The translations under genes and the position numbers were made by a program. A model generated the notes under the pieces. The model did no database searches. It worked only from the letters and a program-made list of their open reading frames with translations, and was not told the origin of the DNA. Shown here one piece after another: positions 16,488 to 25,223 of a stretch of DNA of 64,000 nucleotides; within the stretch, counting starts at the first letter, position 1, and every line of letters starts with the position of its first letter. The stretch covers positions 310,001-374,000 of the forward strand of contig NZ_FNVA01000006.1 of the NCBI RefSeq assembly GCF_900108185.1. The letters are read 5' to 3'. Origin of the DNA: Bryocella elongata (GTDB taxonomy: Bacteria; Acidobacteriota; Terriglobia; Terriglobales; Acidobacteriaceae).

Positions 16488-19400
16488 ATGGCCTTGTCAT
16501 CTTCTCAGCGACAAGGGTCCGATCCAGAGGGTTGGACCCCCGAGCAGCAGTCTCTTTCCGCCGCCTCTGTAGCGGTGGCCGCTCCCCGGTCGCTTGCTCC
16601 GAAATCCCTGATTGATTCGCGATTTGATCACGATTCCTGCGGCGTCGGTTTTGTCGCGCAGAAGGACTTCCAGGCGAGCTACACGATTCTGCAGCATGCA
16701 CTTACGGCGCTCTCGCGGCTGGAACATCGCGGCGCGGTGGCGTCGGATGGAGCTTCGAGCGACGGTATCGGCGTGATGGTTGCCGTTCCGCGGGCGCTGC
16801 TGCTGAAAGAGACAGGCATTCAGCTGGCTGACAACGAGGCCCTGGGCCTGGGCATGATCTTTCTGCCCGCTGCGGAGACCCGCGCCGAGGCTGTGATCGA
16901 GGAGAGTCTCGCGGCCCAGCAGCTCAAGGTACTTTGTTGGCGTGACGTTCCAACCCGCCCGGAGATTCTTGGCGAGATCGCCCTGAGCACCATGCCGAAG
17001 ATCCGGCAGGTGCTGGTGGCGGACGCCAGCGGACGTCCTTTCACGTTTAACCCCAATCCCCAGGCCGAGGAGTACACGGACTCGATCGAGCGCCGGTTAT
17101 ACCTGGCGCGCAAGCAGTTCGAGCGCGCGGTCGATCTGGGTGAGACCGAAGGGTATATCTGTTCGCTCTCGGTGCAGACCGTGGTCTACAAGGCGATGTG
17201 CCTGGGCCGGCTGCTGCCGGCGTTCTTCCCTGACCTCGAGAATCCCGAGTTCGTCACGCCGTTCGCGGTCTTTCATCAGCGCTATGCGACCAACACCCTT
17301 CCGGCGTGGCATCGCGCGCAGCCGGGCCGCAAGCTGGGGCACAACGGCGAGATCAATACGGTGTGGGGCAATCGCAGCCGCATGCTGGCGCGCGATGCGA
17401 CCTTGCCGGTGGAGTGCAAGCCGGTCCTGACCAAGGACGGCACCGATTCGACCTCACTGGACGAGACGATTGAGCTGATCAGCCAGAACGGCCGCACCAT
17501 CGCGGAAGCCATCCGCATGCTGCTGCCGCCCGCAGGTTCGGTGCGCCATGACGGCAACGAGAGCCCGTTCCTGAGCTACAGCACCGGTTGCTCCGAGCCG
17601 TGGGATGGCCCGGCGGCGCTCGCGTTCTCGGACGGCATCGTCGTGGGTGCGGCGCTGGACCGGAACGGCCTGCGGCCTTGTCGCTACGCGATCACGAGCG
17701 ATGGGGTAGTGGTGGCGGGCTCTGAAGCTGGCCTTGTGGACCTCGATCCGGACAAGATCATCGAGTCCGGCCGCCTTGGTCCCGGCGAGATGCTGGGCGT
17801 GGATATGGCCGAGGGCCGCATCTATCACAACGATGCGATGCTCGATGCGTTCGACGCCAAGGCTCCGTACGCGACGCTGATCGAGCGCACGCCGCTGGCC
17901 CCGGTGGAGAAGCCTGAGCTGGCTTCGAACCTCGCAGAGTTGCAGAAGGGCTTCGGCTATACCAAGGAAGACCTGAAGATGATCCTGCAGCCGATGGCTG
18001 CGACGGGCAAGGATGCCGTGTGGTCGATGGGCGACGATACGCCGCTGGCGTTCCTCGCGAAGTCGCCGCGCCCGCTGTATGCGTACTTCCGCCAGCGCTT
18101 TGCCCAGGTAACGAATCCTCCGATCGATTCGCTGCGTGAGGCCATCGTGGTGAAGCTGAGCACGCGCTTCGGCCCGTGGGCTCACCTGCTGGACAAGAAC
18201 GCTCCGCTGCCGGGCATCTCGCTGGACTCGCCGTTCCTTTCGCGCGGGCAGATGCAGGCGATCCGTGCGGGTGAATATCCGCATGCGAGCGAGTTGCGGC
18301 TCGAGGAGGTCTCGTGCCTCTTCGCTCCGGAGAAAAATCTGGAGCAGGCCGTCGATGATCTGCGGGCCAAGTCCGTGGAGCTGGTGCGCAATGGAGCGAA
18401 GCTGCTGATCCTGACGGATCGCGGAGCAAGCGCACAGGCGATGCCGATCCCCATGGCGATGGCCACGGGCGCGGTGCATGAGGCGCTGGTCGAGGCCGGC
18501 ATGCGCACGCTGTGCGGCATTGCGGTGGAGGCGGGCGACTGTCGCGACATCCATCATGCGGCGATCATCCTGAGCTACGGCGCGGGTGCGGTGTGTCCGT
18601 GGCTGGCGCTGGAGACGGCTGCGAGCTTCGCAGGCGAGAAGGGCTTCCCGGAGAACACGGACGGCGAAAAGCAGCTGCTGAAGTCGCTCGATGCGGGTCT
18701 GGCGAAGATCATGTCGAAGATGGGCATCAGCGTGGTGGACAGCTACCGCGGCACGCACCTGTTCGACATCCTCGGTTTGCACCAGAGCATCATCGCGAAG
18801 TGCTTCCCGCGCACGCCGGCGCCGCTTTCGGGCATTGGCTTTGCGGAGCTCGATCGCCGCCTGCGCGAGAGCTGGGGCGCGACGCCGGGTGAGTCTGCCG
18901 CGATCGACCTGCCTGACTACGGCTGGGTGAGATTCCGCAAGAGCGATACCGCGGAGCCGCATGCGTGGCAGCCTCCGACGGTGAAGGCGTTGCAGACGGT
19001 AGTGGGCAGTGCGCGTGGCGCGGCTCAGGCGTCCGATCCTTCCGCAGCGTTCCAGATCTACAGCCGCAACATGGATGTCGGCGAGGCCAAGCATCTGCGC
19101 GACCTGTTGGAGATTCGTCCCGCGGGCGCGGAGCTGGCGCTCGAGAGGGTGGAAGGGCCGGACAGCCTGTGCACGAAGTTCATTGCCAGCGCGATGTCGC
19201 TGGGCTCGCTGAGCCCGGAGGCGCACCAGACCATTACGGCAGCGATGAACATGCTTGGCGCTCGCTCAAACACGGGCGAGGGTGGCGAAGATCCTGCGGT
19301 CTATCGGCCGCAGGGATCAGGGTCCAGGGTCCAGGGCCCAGACGGCGGAGATCTCGTGGCTGCCCATGCGGGTTCGGGCGGCGCAGCTGTCGCTGAGGTC

Positions 19401-21125
19401 GTGGCAGCTCCCGCGGTGCACACATCGCTGAACAACAAGATCAAGCAGATCGCTTCGGGGCGGTTTGGCGTTACGGCCGAGTACCTGGCGCATGCGGAAG
19501 AGATCGAGATCAAGGTGGCGCAGGGAGCGAAGCCCGGCGAGGGTGGACAGCTTCCGGGGCACAAGGTCTCTGGCCTCATCGCACGGCTGCGTCATGCGCA
19601 GCCGGGGGTGAGTCTTATCTCGCCGCCGCCGCACCATGACATCTACTCCATCGAAGATCTCGCACAGCTGATCTACGACCTGAAGCGCGTGAACAAGAGC
19701 GCCGCGGTAGGCGTGAAGCTGGTGAGCGAGTTCGGTGTGGGCACGGTGGCTGCGGGCGTGGCGAAGGCTTATGCCGACTACATTGTGATTGCAGGCCACG
19801 GTGGTGGCACCGGTGCTGCGGCGCTTTCGTCGATCAAGTACGCGGGCTCGCCGTGGGAGCTTGGCCTCTCCGAATCGCAGCAGGTGCTGCGCGCCAATGG
19901 CATGCGTGAGCGTGTGCGTCTGCGTGCGGATGGCGGCATCTCCACCGCGCGCGATGTGCTGGTGGCAGCGTTGCTGGGTGCGGATGAGTTTGCGTTCGGC
20001 ACCTCGGTGCTGGTGGCGCTGGGCTGCGATATGGCGCGGCAGTGTCACCTGAACACGTGTCCCACGGGCATCGCCACGCAGCGAGAGGATCTTCGCGCGA
20101 AGTTCCGCGGCAAGCCGGAGCATGTGGTCACGTTCTTCAAGCAGCTTGCGGGTGATCTCCAGCGGCTGCTGGCGAAGTTCGGTCTGCCGAGCCTTGAGGC
20201 TGCGACGGGCCGTGTGGATCTGCTGGAGCAGGTGCGCTTCGATGGCAACATCGACCTGACACCCGTGCTGGCCAATGGGCACGGCGAGGCATGGCATGGA
20301 TCGCCGGCACGCTGGGGCGGCGGGCTGAACAAGCGCCCGGGCGAGGACCATCCGCTGGACGATCCGTGGACGGCACCTGCGCTGGAAGCTGTGGCGAAGG
20401 GTGAGCCGTTCCACGTGAAGTCGCACATCACCAACGAGCATCGCTCGGTGGGCGCGCGGCTTTCGGGTGAGCTGGCGCTGCTGCGTGCCAAAGGCCAAGT
20501 GGACAAAGCCGATGTGACCTTCGAGCTGGAAGGCACGGCAGGCCAGTCCTTCGGTGCCTTCACGGCTGCGGGCGTGAAGCTGATCCTCACCGGCCAGGCC
20601 AATGACTTCGTGGGCAAGGGGCTTTCGGGCGGCGAACTGGTGCTGCGCGCGGTGGGCCTTGCTGCGGAAGACAGCCACGATCACGTGCTGCTGGGCAACG
20701 TCGCGCTCTATGGTGCGACCGCTGGCAAGCTGTTCGCAGCGGGACGTGCAGGCGAGCGCTTTGCGGTGCGCAACTCGGGCGTGACGGCGGTGATCGAAGG
20801 CATTGGCGACCACGGCTGCGAGTACATGACCGGCGGCATGGCGGTGATCCTTGGTGAGGTGGGCATCAACTTCGGCGCAGGCATGACCGGCGGCCTCGCG
20901 TGGGTGTACGACAAGGCAGGCACGATGGTCAGCGGGACTCGCTACCACGATGAGTTCCTTGGTGCGCAGAGCTATGCCGAGACCACGGAAGCACAACAGG
21001 CCACGCTGTACTCGCTGGTGCAACAGCAGGAGTCGCTGGCGCACAGCAAGCTGGCAATGCGGCTGCTCAGCAACTGGGCGGAGGAGAGCGCGAAGTTTGT
21101 GCTGTTCACTCCGAAGCCGCAGTAG
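16488..21125 (+). CDS. gltB: Glutamate synthase (NADPH) large subunit
   Basis: 1545 residues from the ATG at 16488. Order: a roughly 50-residue prosequence; class-II glutamine amidotransferase domain starting at Cys51 in DSCGVGFVAQ, exposed after processing; central domain; FMN-binding synthase domain with GGEDPA, AQGAKPGEGGQLPG and HGGGTGAAALSS; 3Fe-4S cysteines in CDMARQCHLNTCP near residue 1180; C-terminal GXGXG beta-helix. Right after GGEDPA there are about 40 residues absent from typical GltB, encoded partly by a heptamer repeat (19311-19338). No gltD follows, so the small subunit is elsewhere. Confidence 0.94.
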   Translation: MALSSSQRQGSDPEGWTPEQQSLSAASVAVAAPRSLAPKSLIDSRFDHDSCGVGFVAQKDFQASYTILQHALTALSRLEHRGAVASDGASSDGIGVMVAVPRALLLKETGIQLADNEALGLGMIFLPAAETRAEAVIEESLAAQQLKVLCWRDVPTRPEILGEIALSTMPKIRQVLVADASGRPFTFNPNPQAEEYTDSIERRLYLARKQFERAVDLGETEGYICSLSVQTVVYKAMCLGRLLPAFFPDLENPEFVTPFAVFHQRYATNTLPAWHRAQPGRKLGHNGEINTVWGNRSRMLARDATLPVECKPVLTKDGTDSTSLDETIELISQNGRTIAEAIRMLLPPAGSVRHDGNESPFLSYSTGCSEPWDGPAALAFSDGIVVGAALDRNGLRPCRYAITSDGVVVAGSEAGLVDLDPDKIIESGRLGPGEMLGVDMAEGRIYHNDAMLDAFDAKAPYATLIERTPLAPVEKPELASNLAELQKGFGYTKEDLKMILQPMAATGKDAVWSMGDDTPLAFLAKSPRPLYAYFRQRFAQVTNPPIDSLREAIVVKLSTRFGPWAHLLDKNAPLPGISLDSPFLSRGQMQAIRAGEYPHASELRLEEVSCLFAPEKNLEQAVDDLRAKSVELVRNGAKLLILTDRGASAQAMPIPMAMATGAVHEALVEAGMRTLCGIAVEAGDCRDIHHAAIILSYGAGAVCPWLALETAASFAGEKGFPENTDGEKQLLKSLDAGLAKIMSKMGISVVDSYRGTHLFDILGLHQSIIAKCFPRTPAPLSGIGFAELDRRLRESWGATPGESAAIDLPDYGWVRFRKSDTAEPHAWQPPTVKALQTVVGSARGAAQASDPSAAFQIYSRNMDVGEAKHLRDLLEIRPAGAELALERVEGPDSLCTKFIASAMSLGSLSPEAHQTITAAMNMLGARSNTGEGGEDPAVYRPQGSGSRVQGPDGGDLVAAHAGSGGAAVAEVVAAPAVHTSLNNKIKQIASGRFGVTAEYLAHAEEIEIKVAQGAKPGEGGQLPGHKVSGLIARLRHAQPGVSLISPPPHHDIYSIEDLAQLIYDLKRVNKSAAVGVKLVSEFGVGTVAAGVAKAYADYIVIAGHGGGTGAAALSSIKYAGSPWELGLSESQQVLRANGMRERVRLRADGGISTARDVLVAALLGADEFAFGTSVLVALGCDMARQCHLNTCPTGIATQREDLRAKFRGKPEHVVTFFKQLAGDLQRLLAKFGLPSLEAATGRVDLLEQVRFDGNIDLTPVLANGHGEAWHGSPARWGGGLNKRPGEDHPLDDPWTAPALEAVAKGEPFHVKSHITNEHRSVGARLSGELALLRAKGQVDKADVTFELEGTAGQSFGAFTAAGVKLILTGQANDFVGKGLSGGELVLRAVGLAAEDSHDHVLLGNVALYGATAGKLFAAGRAGERFAVRNSGVTAVIEGIGDHGCEYMTGGMAVILGEVGINFGAGMTGGLAWVYDKAGTMVSGTRYHDEFLGAQSYAETTEAQQATLYSLVQQQESLAHSKLAMRLLSNWAEESAKFVLFTPKPQ
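19311..19338. repeat. Tandem heptamer array (CAGGGTC type x4) inside gltB
   Basis: CAGGGAT, CAGGGTC, CAGGGTC, CAGGGCC, read in frame as QGSGSRVQGP. It lies within a stretch of about 120 nt that has no counterpart in ordinary glutamate synthases. Confidence 0.9.
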
Positions 21126-21130
21126 GGGCA

Positions 21131-21151
21131 GTGAATAGTGAATAGTGAAGA
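21131..21151. repeat. Tandem heptamer array (GTGAATA x3) after gltB
   Basis: GTGAATA, GTGAATA, GTGAAGA directly after the gltB stop and before the terminator. Confidence 0.85.
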
Positions 21152-21155
21152 AACG

Positions 21156-21187
21156 CAACGGCGGCCTTTGGGCCGCCGTTGTTGTTT
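21156..21187 (+). terminator. gltB terminator
   Basis: 11-bp perfect stem CAACGGCGGCC / GGCCGCCGTTG (21156-21166, 21171-21181), 4-nt loop, then TTGTTT. Confidence 0.85.
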
Positions 21188-21348
21188 CGCCAGTTCAAGC
21201 GAAGCGCGTAACCCCGCTGCTTGTAGGGGACAGCGACTTTTGCCGACAGTGGACACACCCACTAGTTCTGAGTGCTGAAAGTCATTGATTGTCCGTGTAA
21301 TCAGCGGAGTTGAAAATCAGGGCGAAGAGTTGATTGGTACTCTATGTC

Positions 21349-22335
21349 ATGTTCAAAGCGCTTATCGACACTTGCGTCTGGCTTGACCTTGCGAAGGACC
21401 GGCGTCAGGCTCCTCTCCTCGACCTGATCGAAGAGATGATTCGATTAGAAATGCTAGTGCTGATTGTTCCTCGCATAGTGCTCGAGGAATTCAAAAACAA
21501 TAAGGTGCGCGTGGCTCAGGAGAGCAGCAAGAGCTTGTCCGCCCATTTTCGTCTAGTGAAGGAGGCGGTAAACAAGGTCGGCGGCGAGAAGGAAAAGCTC
21601 GACTCTGTGCTCGCGTACCTAGATGACGTGAACTACAAGATTCCTCTCATTGGGGCCGAGGCTGCCAATACGCTCGATCGTGTTCAGCAATTGATGGAGC
21701 GTTCAGAGATCATCGAGGCCTCGAAAAGTGCTCTATTGAAAGCAGCGGACCGGGCTATCGCAAAGACGGCTCCGTTTCATCGCAATAAGAACTCAATGGC
21801 CGACGCTATCATCATCGAGACGTACGCCCAGGCTCTGCTACAGAAGCCCACAAAAGGGACTCGCTTCGCATTCGTTACTCACAATAAGTCGGATTTTAGT
21901 GCCGAGCAAGGAAACCAAAAAGACCCACATCCCGACCTGGTTGATCTGTTTTCGCCAATCAAGTCTCTTTACTTCATCAACCTTCGCGACGCGCTCAGGC
22001 GCATCGATCCTAAACAGCAACTCGACTACATGCTGGAGCTATCGTGGACAGATGAACCGCGTGGGAGAACCGAAATCTCCGAAGCGGCCCATCTCCTTTG
22101 GAACCAGGTCTGGTACGACCGCCATCAACACCTCCGTGCGATCGAGGAACAAGAAGCGGCTAAATCCGGGCGTGAAGCAGTGATTGCAGGACAAGAGGCC
22201 GCTAAACGAGTTGAAGAGGAGTTCGGTCTCGAAAACCTTGGACCCTGGACAGATTTCGAGTGGGGAATGATCAATGGGAAGCTGTCCGCCCTTAACTGGG
22301 TCATGGGCGAAGAATGGGACATGCTCGATACATAG
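21349..22335 (+). CDS. PIN-domain protein (DUF4935-like), putative ribonuclease
   Basis: 328 residues from ATG 21349 (a TTG 15 nt upstream is an alternative). The first 190 residues form a PIN-type nuclease: Asp7 in ALIDTCVW, Glu in LEEFKNN near 47, Asp in SMADAIIIE near 150 and Asp in THNKSDF supply the four acidic metal ligands. An Ala/Glu-rich helical segment follows near residues 255-300 and a Trp-rich end. No antitoxin-size partner is adjacent. Its codon usage and base composition look less GC-rich than its neighbours, suggesting acquisition. Substrate unknown; a role in phage or plasmid defence is possible but unproven. Confidence 0.75.
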   Translation: MFKALIDTCVWLDLAKDRRQAPLLDLIEEMIRLEMLVLIVPRIVLEEFKNNKVRVAQESSKSLSAHFRLVKEAVNKVGGEKEKLDSVLAYLDDVNYKIPLIGAEAANTLDRVQQLMERSEIIEASKSALLKAADRAIAKTAPFHRNKNSMADAIIIETYAQALLQKPTKGTRFAFVTHNKSDFSAEQGNQKDPHPDLVDLFSPIKSLYFINLRDALRRIDPKQQLDYMLELSWTDEPRGRTEISEAAHLLWNQVWYDRHQHLRAIEEQEAAKSGREAVIAGQEAAKRVEEEFGLENLGPWTDFEWGMINGKLSALNWVMGEEWDMLDT

Positions 22336-22475
22336 TTTGCTCCGCTGGCGCCGCTTGGCTATTGCCGCTGCGGCACAACATTCAACTAGACGCAAACGGG
22401 TTCTCGCCCGCCCCAATCAACACTGACAGACGGCTCCTCGGAGGCGATGCCCACAGATGAAGCGCGGCTAATTTA

Positions 22476-24947
22476 CTAACTCACCGTCTCGTCGAGGGTA
22501 AAGGCGTCGATCTTGTTGGCGAGGTCGCCCTTCGCGTCTTCGAGGGCTTTCTGGCGCAGCGCGAGTTCGGCCTGGGAGGCGTTGATGGCGTCCTCGGTCT
22601 TGTTGAGGTCGTTGACGAAGCGTTGGCGGGCGGAGCCGTCGGCGCCGGCGAGGGCGGTGATGTTGGCGCGCTGGCGGTCTTCGTCGCTGCGCAGCTGGGT
22701 GATGTGGGCGTCGGTCTCGTTGACGCGGTCCTGCGCGTAGGCGACCTTGCGGCGGGCTTCGAGGATGGGCTGCAGCGCAGCTTTGAGTGCGGCGTTGTTG
22801 TGGGTCTCGGTGAGCAGGTACTGGAAGGTGTTGTCGTTGGTGTTGGTGAGGTAGTAGGTGCTGAAGCCGCTGTGGCTGGCGCCGATGTGCAGGCGCACGG
22901 TGGCTCCGGCGTCAACCTCGGTGCGGAAGCGGTAGACGGTCGCGGTGGTCTCGACGGGCTTGGGATCGGTGTTTCCGCTGGTGCTGCTGTCGAGCGTCCA
23001 GCCGTTCACGACGGGAAGCTCGGAGACGACGGAGCGATGCTCGGCGGCTGCGTTGTGCACGACCACGGTGACCTCGTGGATGTCGGCGCGATGGATGTTG
23101 AGCACGCCCTTGGAGCCGCGGATGAGCGTGACGTGGTTGGTGGTCTTGTCGCCCTCGGTGGTGACGTGGATGGCCTGGTCGGCGGCGTAGGAGACGAGGC
23201 GCTTCTCGTTGGCGTGGACGGGATCGAGCAGGCCTTCACCTGCGAAGTTGCCGGACTCGATGACGGTGAAGCTGCCGCGATCGAGCGTGAGGTTAGAGGC
23301 GTTGGTGAGCCACAGCGCGCGCAGTGGCTGCGAGACGCGGTCGTTCGCGACGGAGACGAGCGTGACGTTGTCGGCGGGGATCTTGGTCTGCAGGATCGGG
23401 ACGAGTGCGGACTGGTTCTTGAGGATGGTGACAGGGGCGTCGAGCTTGTAGGCGAAGTAGTCGTCGAAGGCGGAGGTCGTGGAGTTGACGTTAAGGGAGT
23501 TGGCGGCCATCTGCTGGTACATGGGGCCGCCGATGCTCCCGCCCGTGTAGCCGCCGATGACGCCACCCGCGGCGCCTCCAGACATGCCGCTCGCCACGCC
23601 ACTGGAGAGCTTCGCCATTGCCATGGGTGCGGCATAGCGGTTCAACGTTTGGAGATCCGCATTCGAGGCCTCGACCGTGATGGTCTGGCTGGCTGAGCCG
23701 ACGTTCAACGTAGCGTTGACTGGAGAGCCCGTCATAGCGTTGTTCAGGGCCATCTGCTGGAAGCCGGGTGAGTTGATCTGGAGGTTGTAGCGGCCGGGAG
23801 GCGCGTCGATCGAGAACTGGCCTCTGGAGTCAGTGCGCCCGTTCACTCGGGCTCCGGTGGCCTGGTTGGTCGCGACGACGAGGGCGTTGGGGATCACGGC
23901 GCCGGTAGTGTCCGTGACGTTGCCGGAGAGGCCGTTGGCGTTGGCCTCCATGGAGCTGTCGAAGGTCTGCGGCGAGAGCTGCGCCTCGGTGGCGATGGGG
24001 ATTTCGGGCCGGCGGGAGTAGATAGGCTGGGAGAGCGGCTGGATGAAGCTCTGCGGGGCTCCGGCGACGAGCGAGAGGTGGACGTTTACCCAGTCGGCGC
24101 CGGTGGTGTTGTCGACGACGGACCAGCCCTGGAGGGTTGCGGTGCCTCCGGTGTTGGAGGGAGTGAAGAGGATGCGGTAGGTGGACTTCCAGACCGGGAC
24201 CTCGGAGATGTAGGAGACGCGGACCTCGCGGGTGCCGGTGCCGTTGTCCTGCAGGGTGAGGTGGCGCAGGCCTTGGGAGCGGTTGGCCTCGACGAGCTGG
24301 AGGTAGCGGCCGACGGACTGTTGCAGCGCGGGATCGAGCAGGCGAACGGAGGTCGCGCTGGTGAGCTCGAGGGTGCGGACCTCTCCCGAGTCGGAGACGA
24401 CGGTGAGGTAGCGATGTTCGCTTGTGGTCTTGTTTTCTCCGTCGCTGTTGAAGGTGCCAGAGCCGTGGGTCTCGATGGAGAGGAGGCGGCCGGTGATGGC
24501 TCCGCCGGGAGCGGTGACGCTGACGCGCGCGCCGCGAATCGCCGCGTAGAAGTCGGCGGCGGAGGAGTCCTCGCTGAGCGTGAAGGGAAGCGTGCGCAGC
24601 TGCTGGTCGAGCGGCGTGGTGGAGTTGTAACCTGCGCCCGCGATGCGGCCTCCGCCGAGGTCGATGGCCGTGAGGGATTGCAGCACGTCGTTGAGCTGCG
24701 CGCTGGTGAAGTCGATGGTGACGGCGCCGTTGCCGGTGACGTTGCCGGTGTGTTCGAAGAAGCCGACGCCGTTCTTGTAGAGCGAGACGCTGGTGACGGG
24801 CAGCGTGGCAGAGGCCGCCGGATGAGGAGACGCCGCAGCTGTATGCGTTGGCTTCGGGGTCTGCTTCGACTCAGCCTGTTGGGCGGACGCCTGCGCGGCG
24901 ATGAGGGCGAGAACGGCGACGGGGAGCGGAAGCAGCGAGAGTCGCAT
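22476..24947 (-). CDS. Secreted DUF4139-type protein with internal carboxypeptidase-regulatory-like domain
   Basis: 823 residues from ATG 24947, beginning with a signal peptide (SLLPLPVAVLALIAAQASAQ). The flanks, about residues 45-300 and 500-740, read as a DUF4139 beta-rich protein (VTSVSLYKNGVGFFEH; later VRLHIGASHSGFSTYYL). Inserted around 330-425 is a carboxypeptidase-regulatory/TonB-plug-like domain (GLSGNVTDTTGAVIPNALV, DSRGQFSIDAPPGRYNL), followed by a Gly-rich linker and then the second half. A coiled coil closes the protein near 740-820. The domain insertion is unusual; function is unknown, probably envelope-associated. Confidence 0.7.
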   Translation of the reverse strand: MRLSLLPLPVAVLALIAAQASAQQAESKQTPKPTHTAAASPHPAASATLPVTSVSLYKNGVGFFEHTGNVTGNGAVTIDFTSAQLNDVLQSLTAIDLGGGRIAGAGYNSTTPLDQQLRTLPFTLSEDSSAADFYAAIRGARVSVTAPGGAITGRLLSIETHGSGTFNSDGENKTTSEHRYLTVVSDSGEVRTLELTSATSVRLLDPALQQSVGRYLQLVEANRSQGLRHLTLQDNGTGTREVRVSYISEVPVWKSTYRILFTPSNTGGTATLQGWSVVDNTTGADWVNVHLSLVAGAPQSFIQPLSQPIYSRRPEIPIATEAQLSPQTFDSSMEANANGLSGNVTDTTGAVIPNALVVATNQATGARVNGRTDSRGQFSIDAPPGRYNLQINSPGFQQMALNNAMTGSPVNATLNVGSASQTITVEASNADLQTLNRYAAPMAMAKLSSGVASGMSGGAAGGVIGGYTGGSIGGPMYQQMAANSLNVNSTTSAFDDYFAYKLDAPVTILKNQSALVPILQTKIPADNVTLVSVANDRVSQPLRALWLTNASNLTLDRGSFTVIESGNFAGEGLLDPVHANEKRLVSYAADQAIHVTTEGDKTTNHVTLIRGSKGVLNIHRADIHEVTVVVHNAAAEHRSVVSELPVVNGWTLDSSTSGNTDPKPVETTATVYRFRTEVDAGATVRLHIGASHSGFSTYYLTNTNDNTFQYLLTETHNNAALKAALQPILEARRKVAYAQDRVNETDAHITQLRSDEDRQRANITALAGADGSARQRFVNDLNKTEDAINASQAELALRQKALEDAKGDLANKIDAFTLDETVS

Positions 24948-25133
24948 GGATTTCCCTTGGCGCGCAGGGCGCGTCTTCATTTGGGTCTTGGTGCTCGACG
25001 ATGGGCCCGAACGGCAGCTGATGCCTGCGCCATTAGACACCGCAGCGGCGAAAAGGGGATCAGTTGCAGGAGGAATTTCGGAGAGGAGCTGCTACGGGAA
25101 GTGGTGAGTGAGAAGTGGCGGGTAGCAACGGGC

Positions 25134-25168
25134 CAGATGTCAGATCCCAGCCTTCCAGATCCCAGTGC
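25134..25168. repeat. Degenerate heptamer array (CAGATNN type)
   Basis: CAGATGT-CAGATCC-CAGCCTT (25134-25154) followed by a one-base shift and CAGATCC-CAGTGCT (25156-25169 region). Noncoding, between the M16 and DUF4139 genes. Confidence 0.6.
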
Positions 25169-25174
25169 TGCAAG

Positions 25175-25216
25175 GCTCGAGGCATCCGGCTCGGGAGCTA
25201 ACCGGATGCCTCGAGC
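25175..25216 (-). terminator. Hairpin after the M16 peptidase gene
   Basis: Perfect arms CTCGAGGCATCCGG (25176-25189) and CCGGATGCCTCGAG (25202-25215), extendable by one G-C pair, 12-nt loop. It is 8 bp beyond the peptidase stop on its strand. No U-run. Confidence 0.65.
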
Positions 25217-25223
25217 TGCATTG

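Noticed and set aside
17454-21158. Two long minus-strand frames opposite gltB
   Set aside because: gltB has complete catalytic motifs on the plus strand; the antisense frames lack protein-like features.
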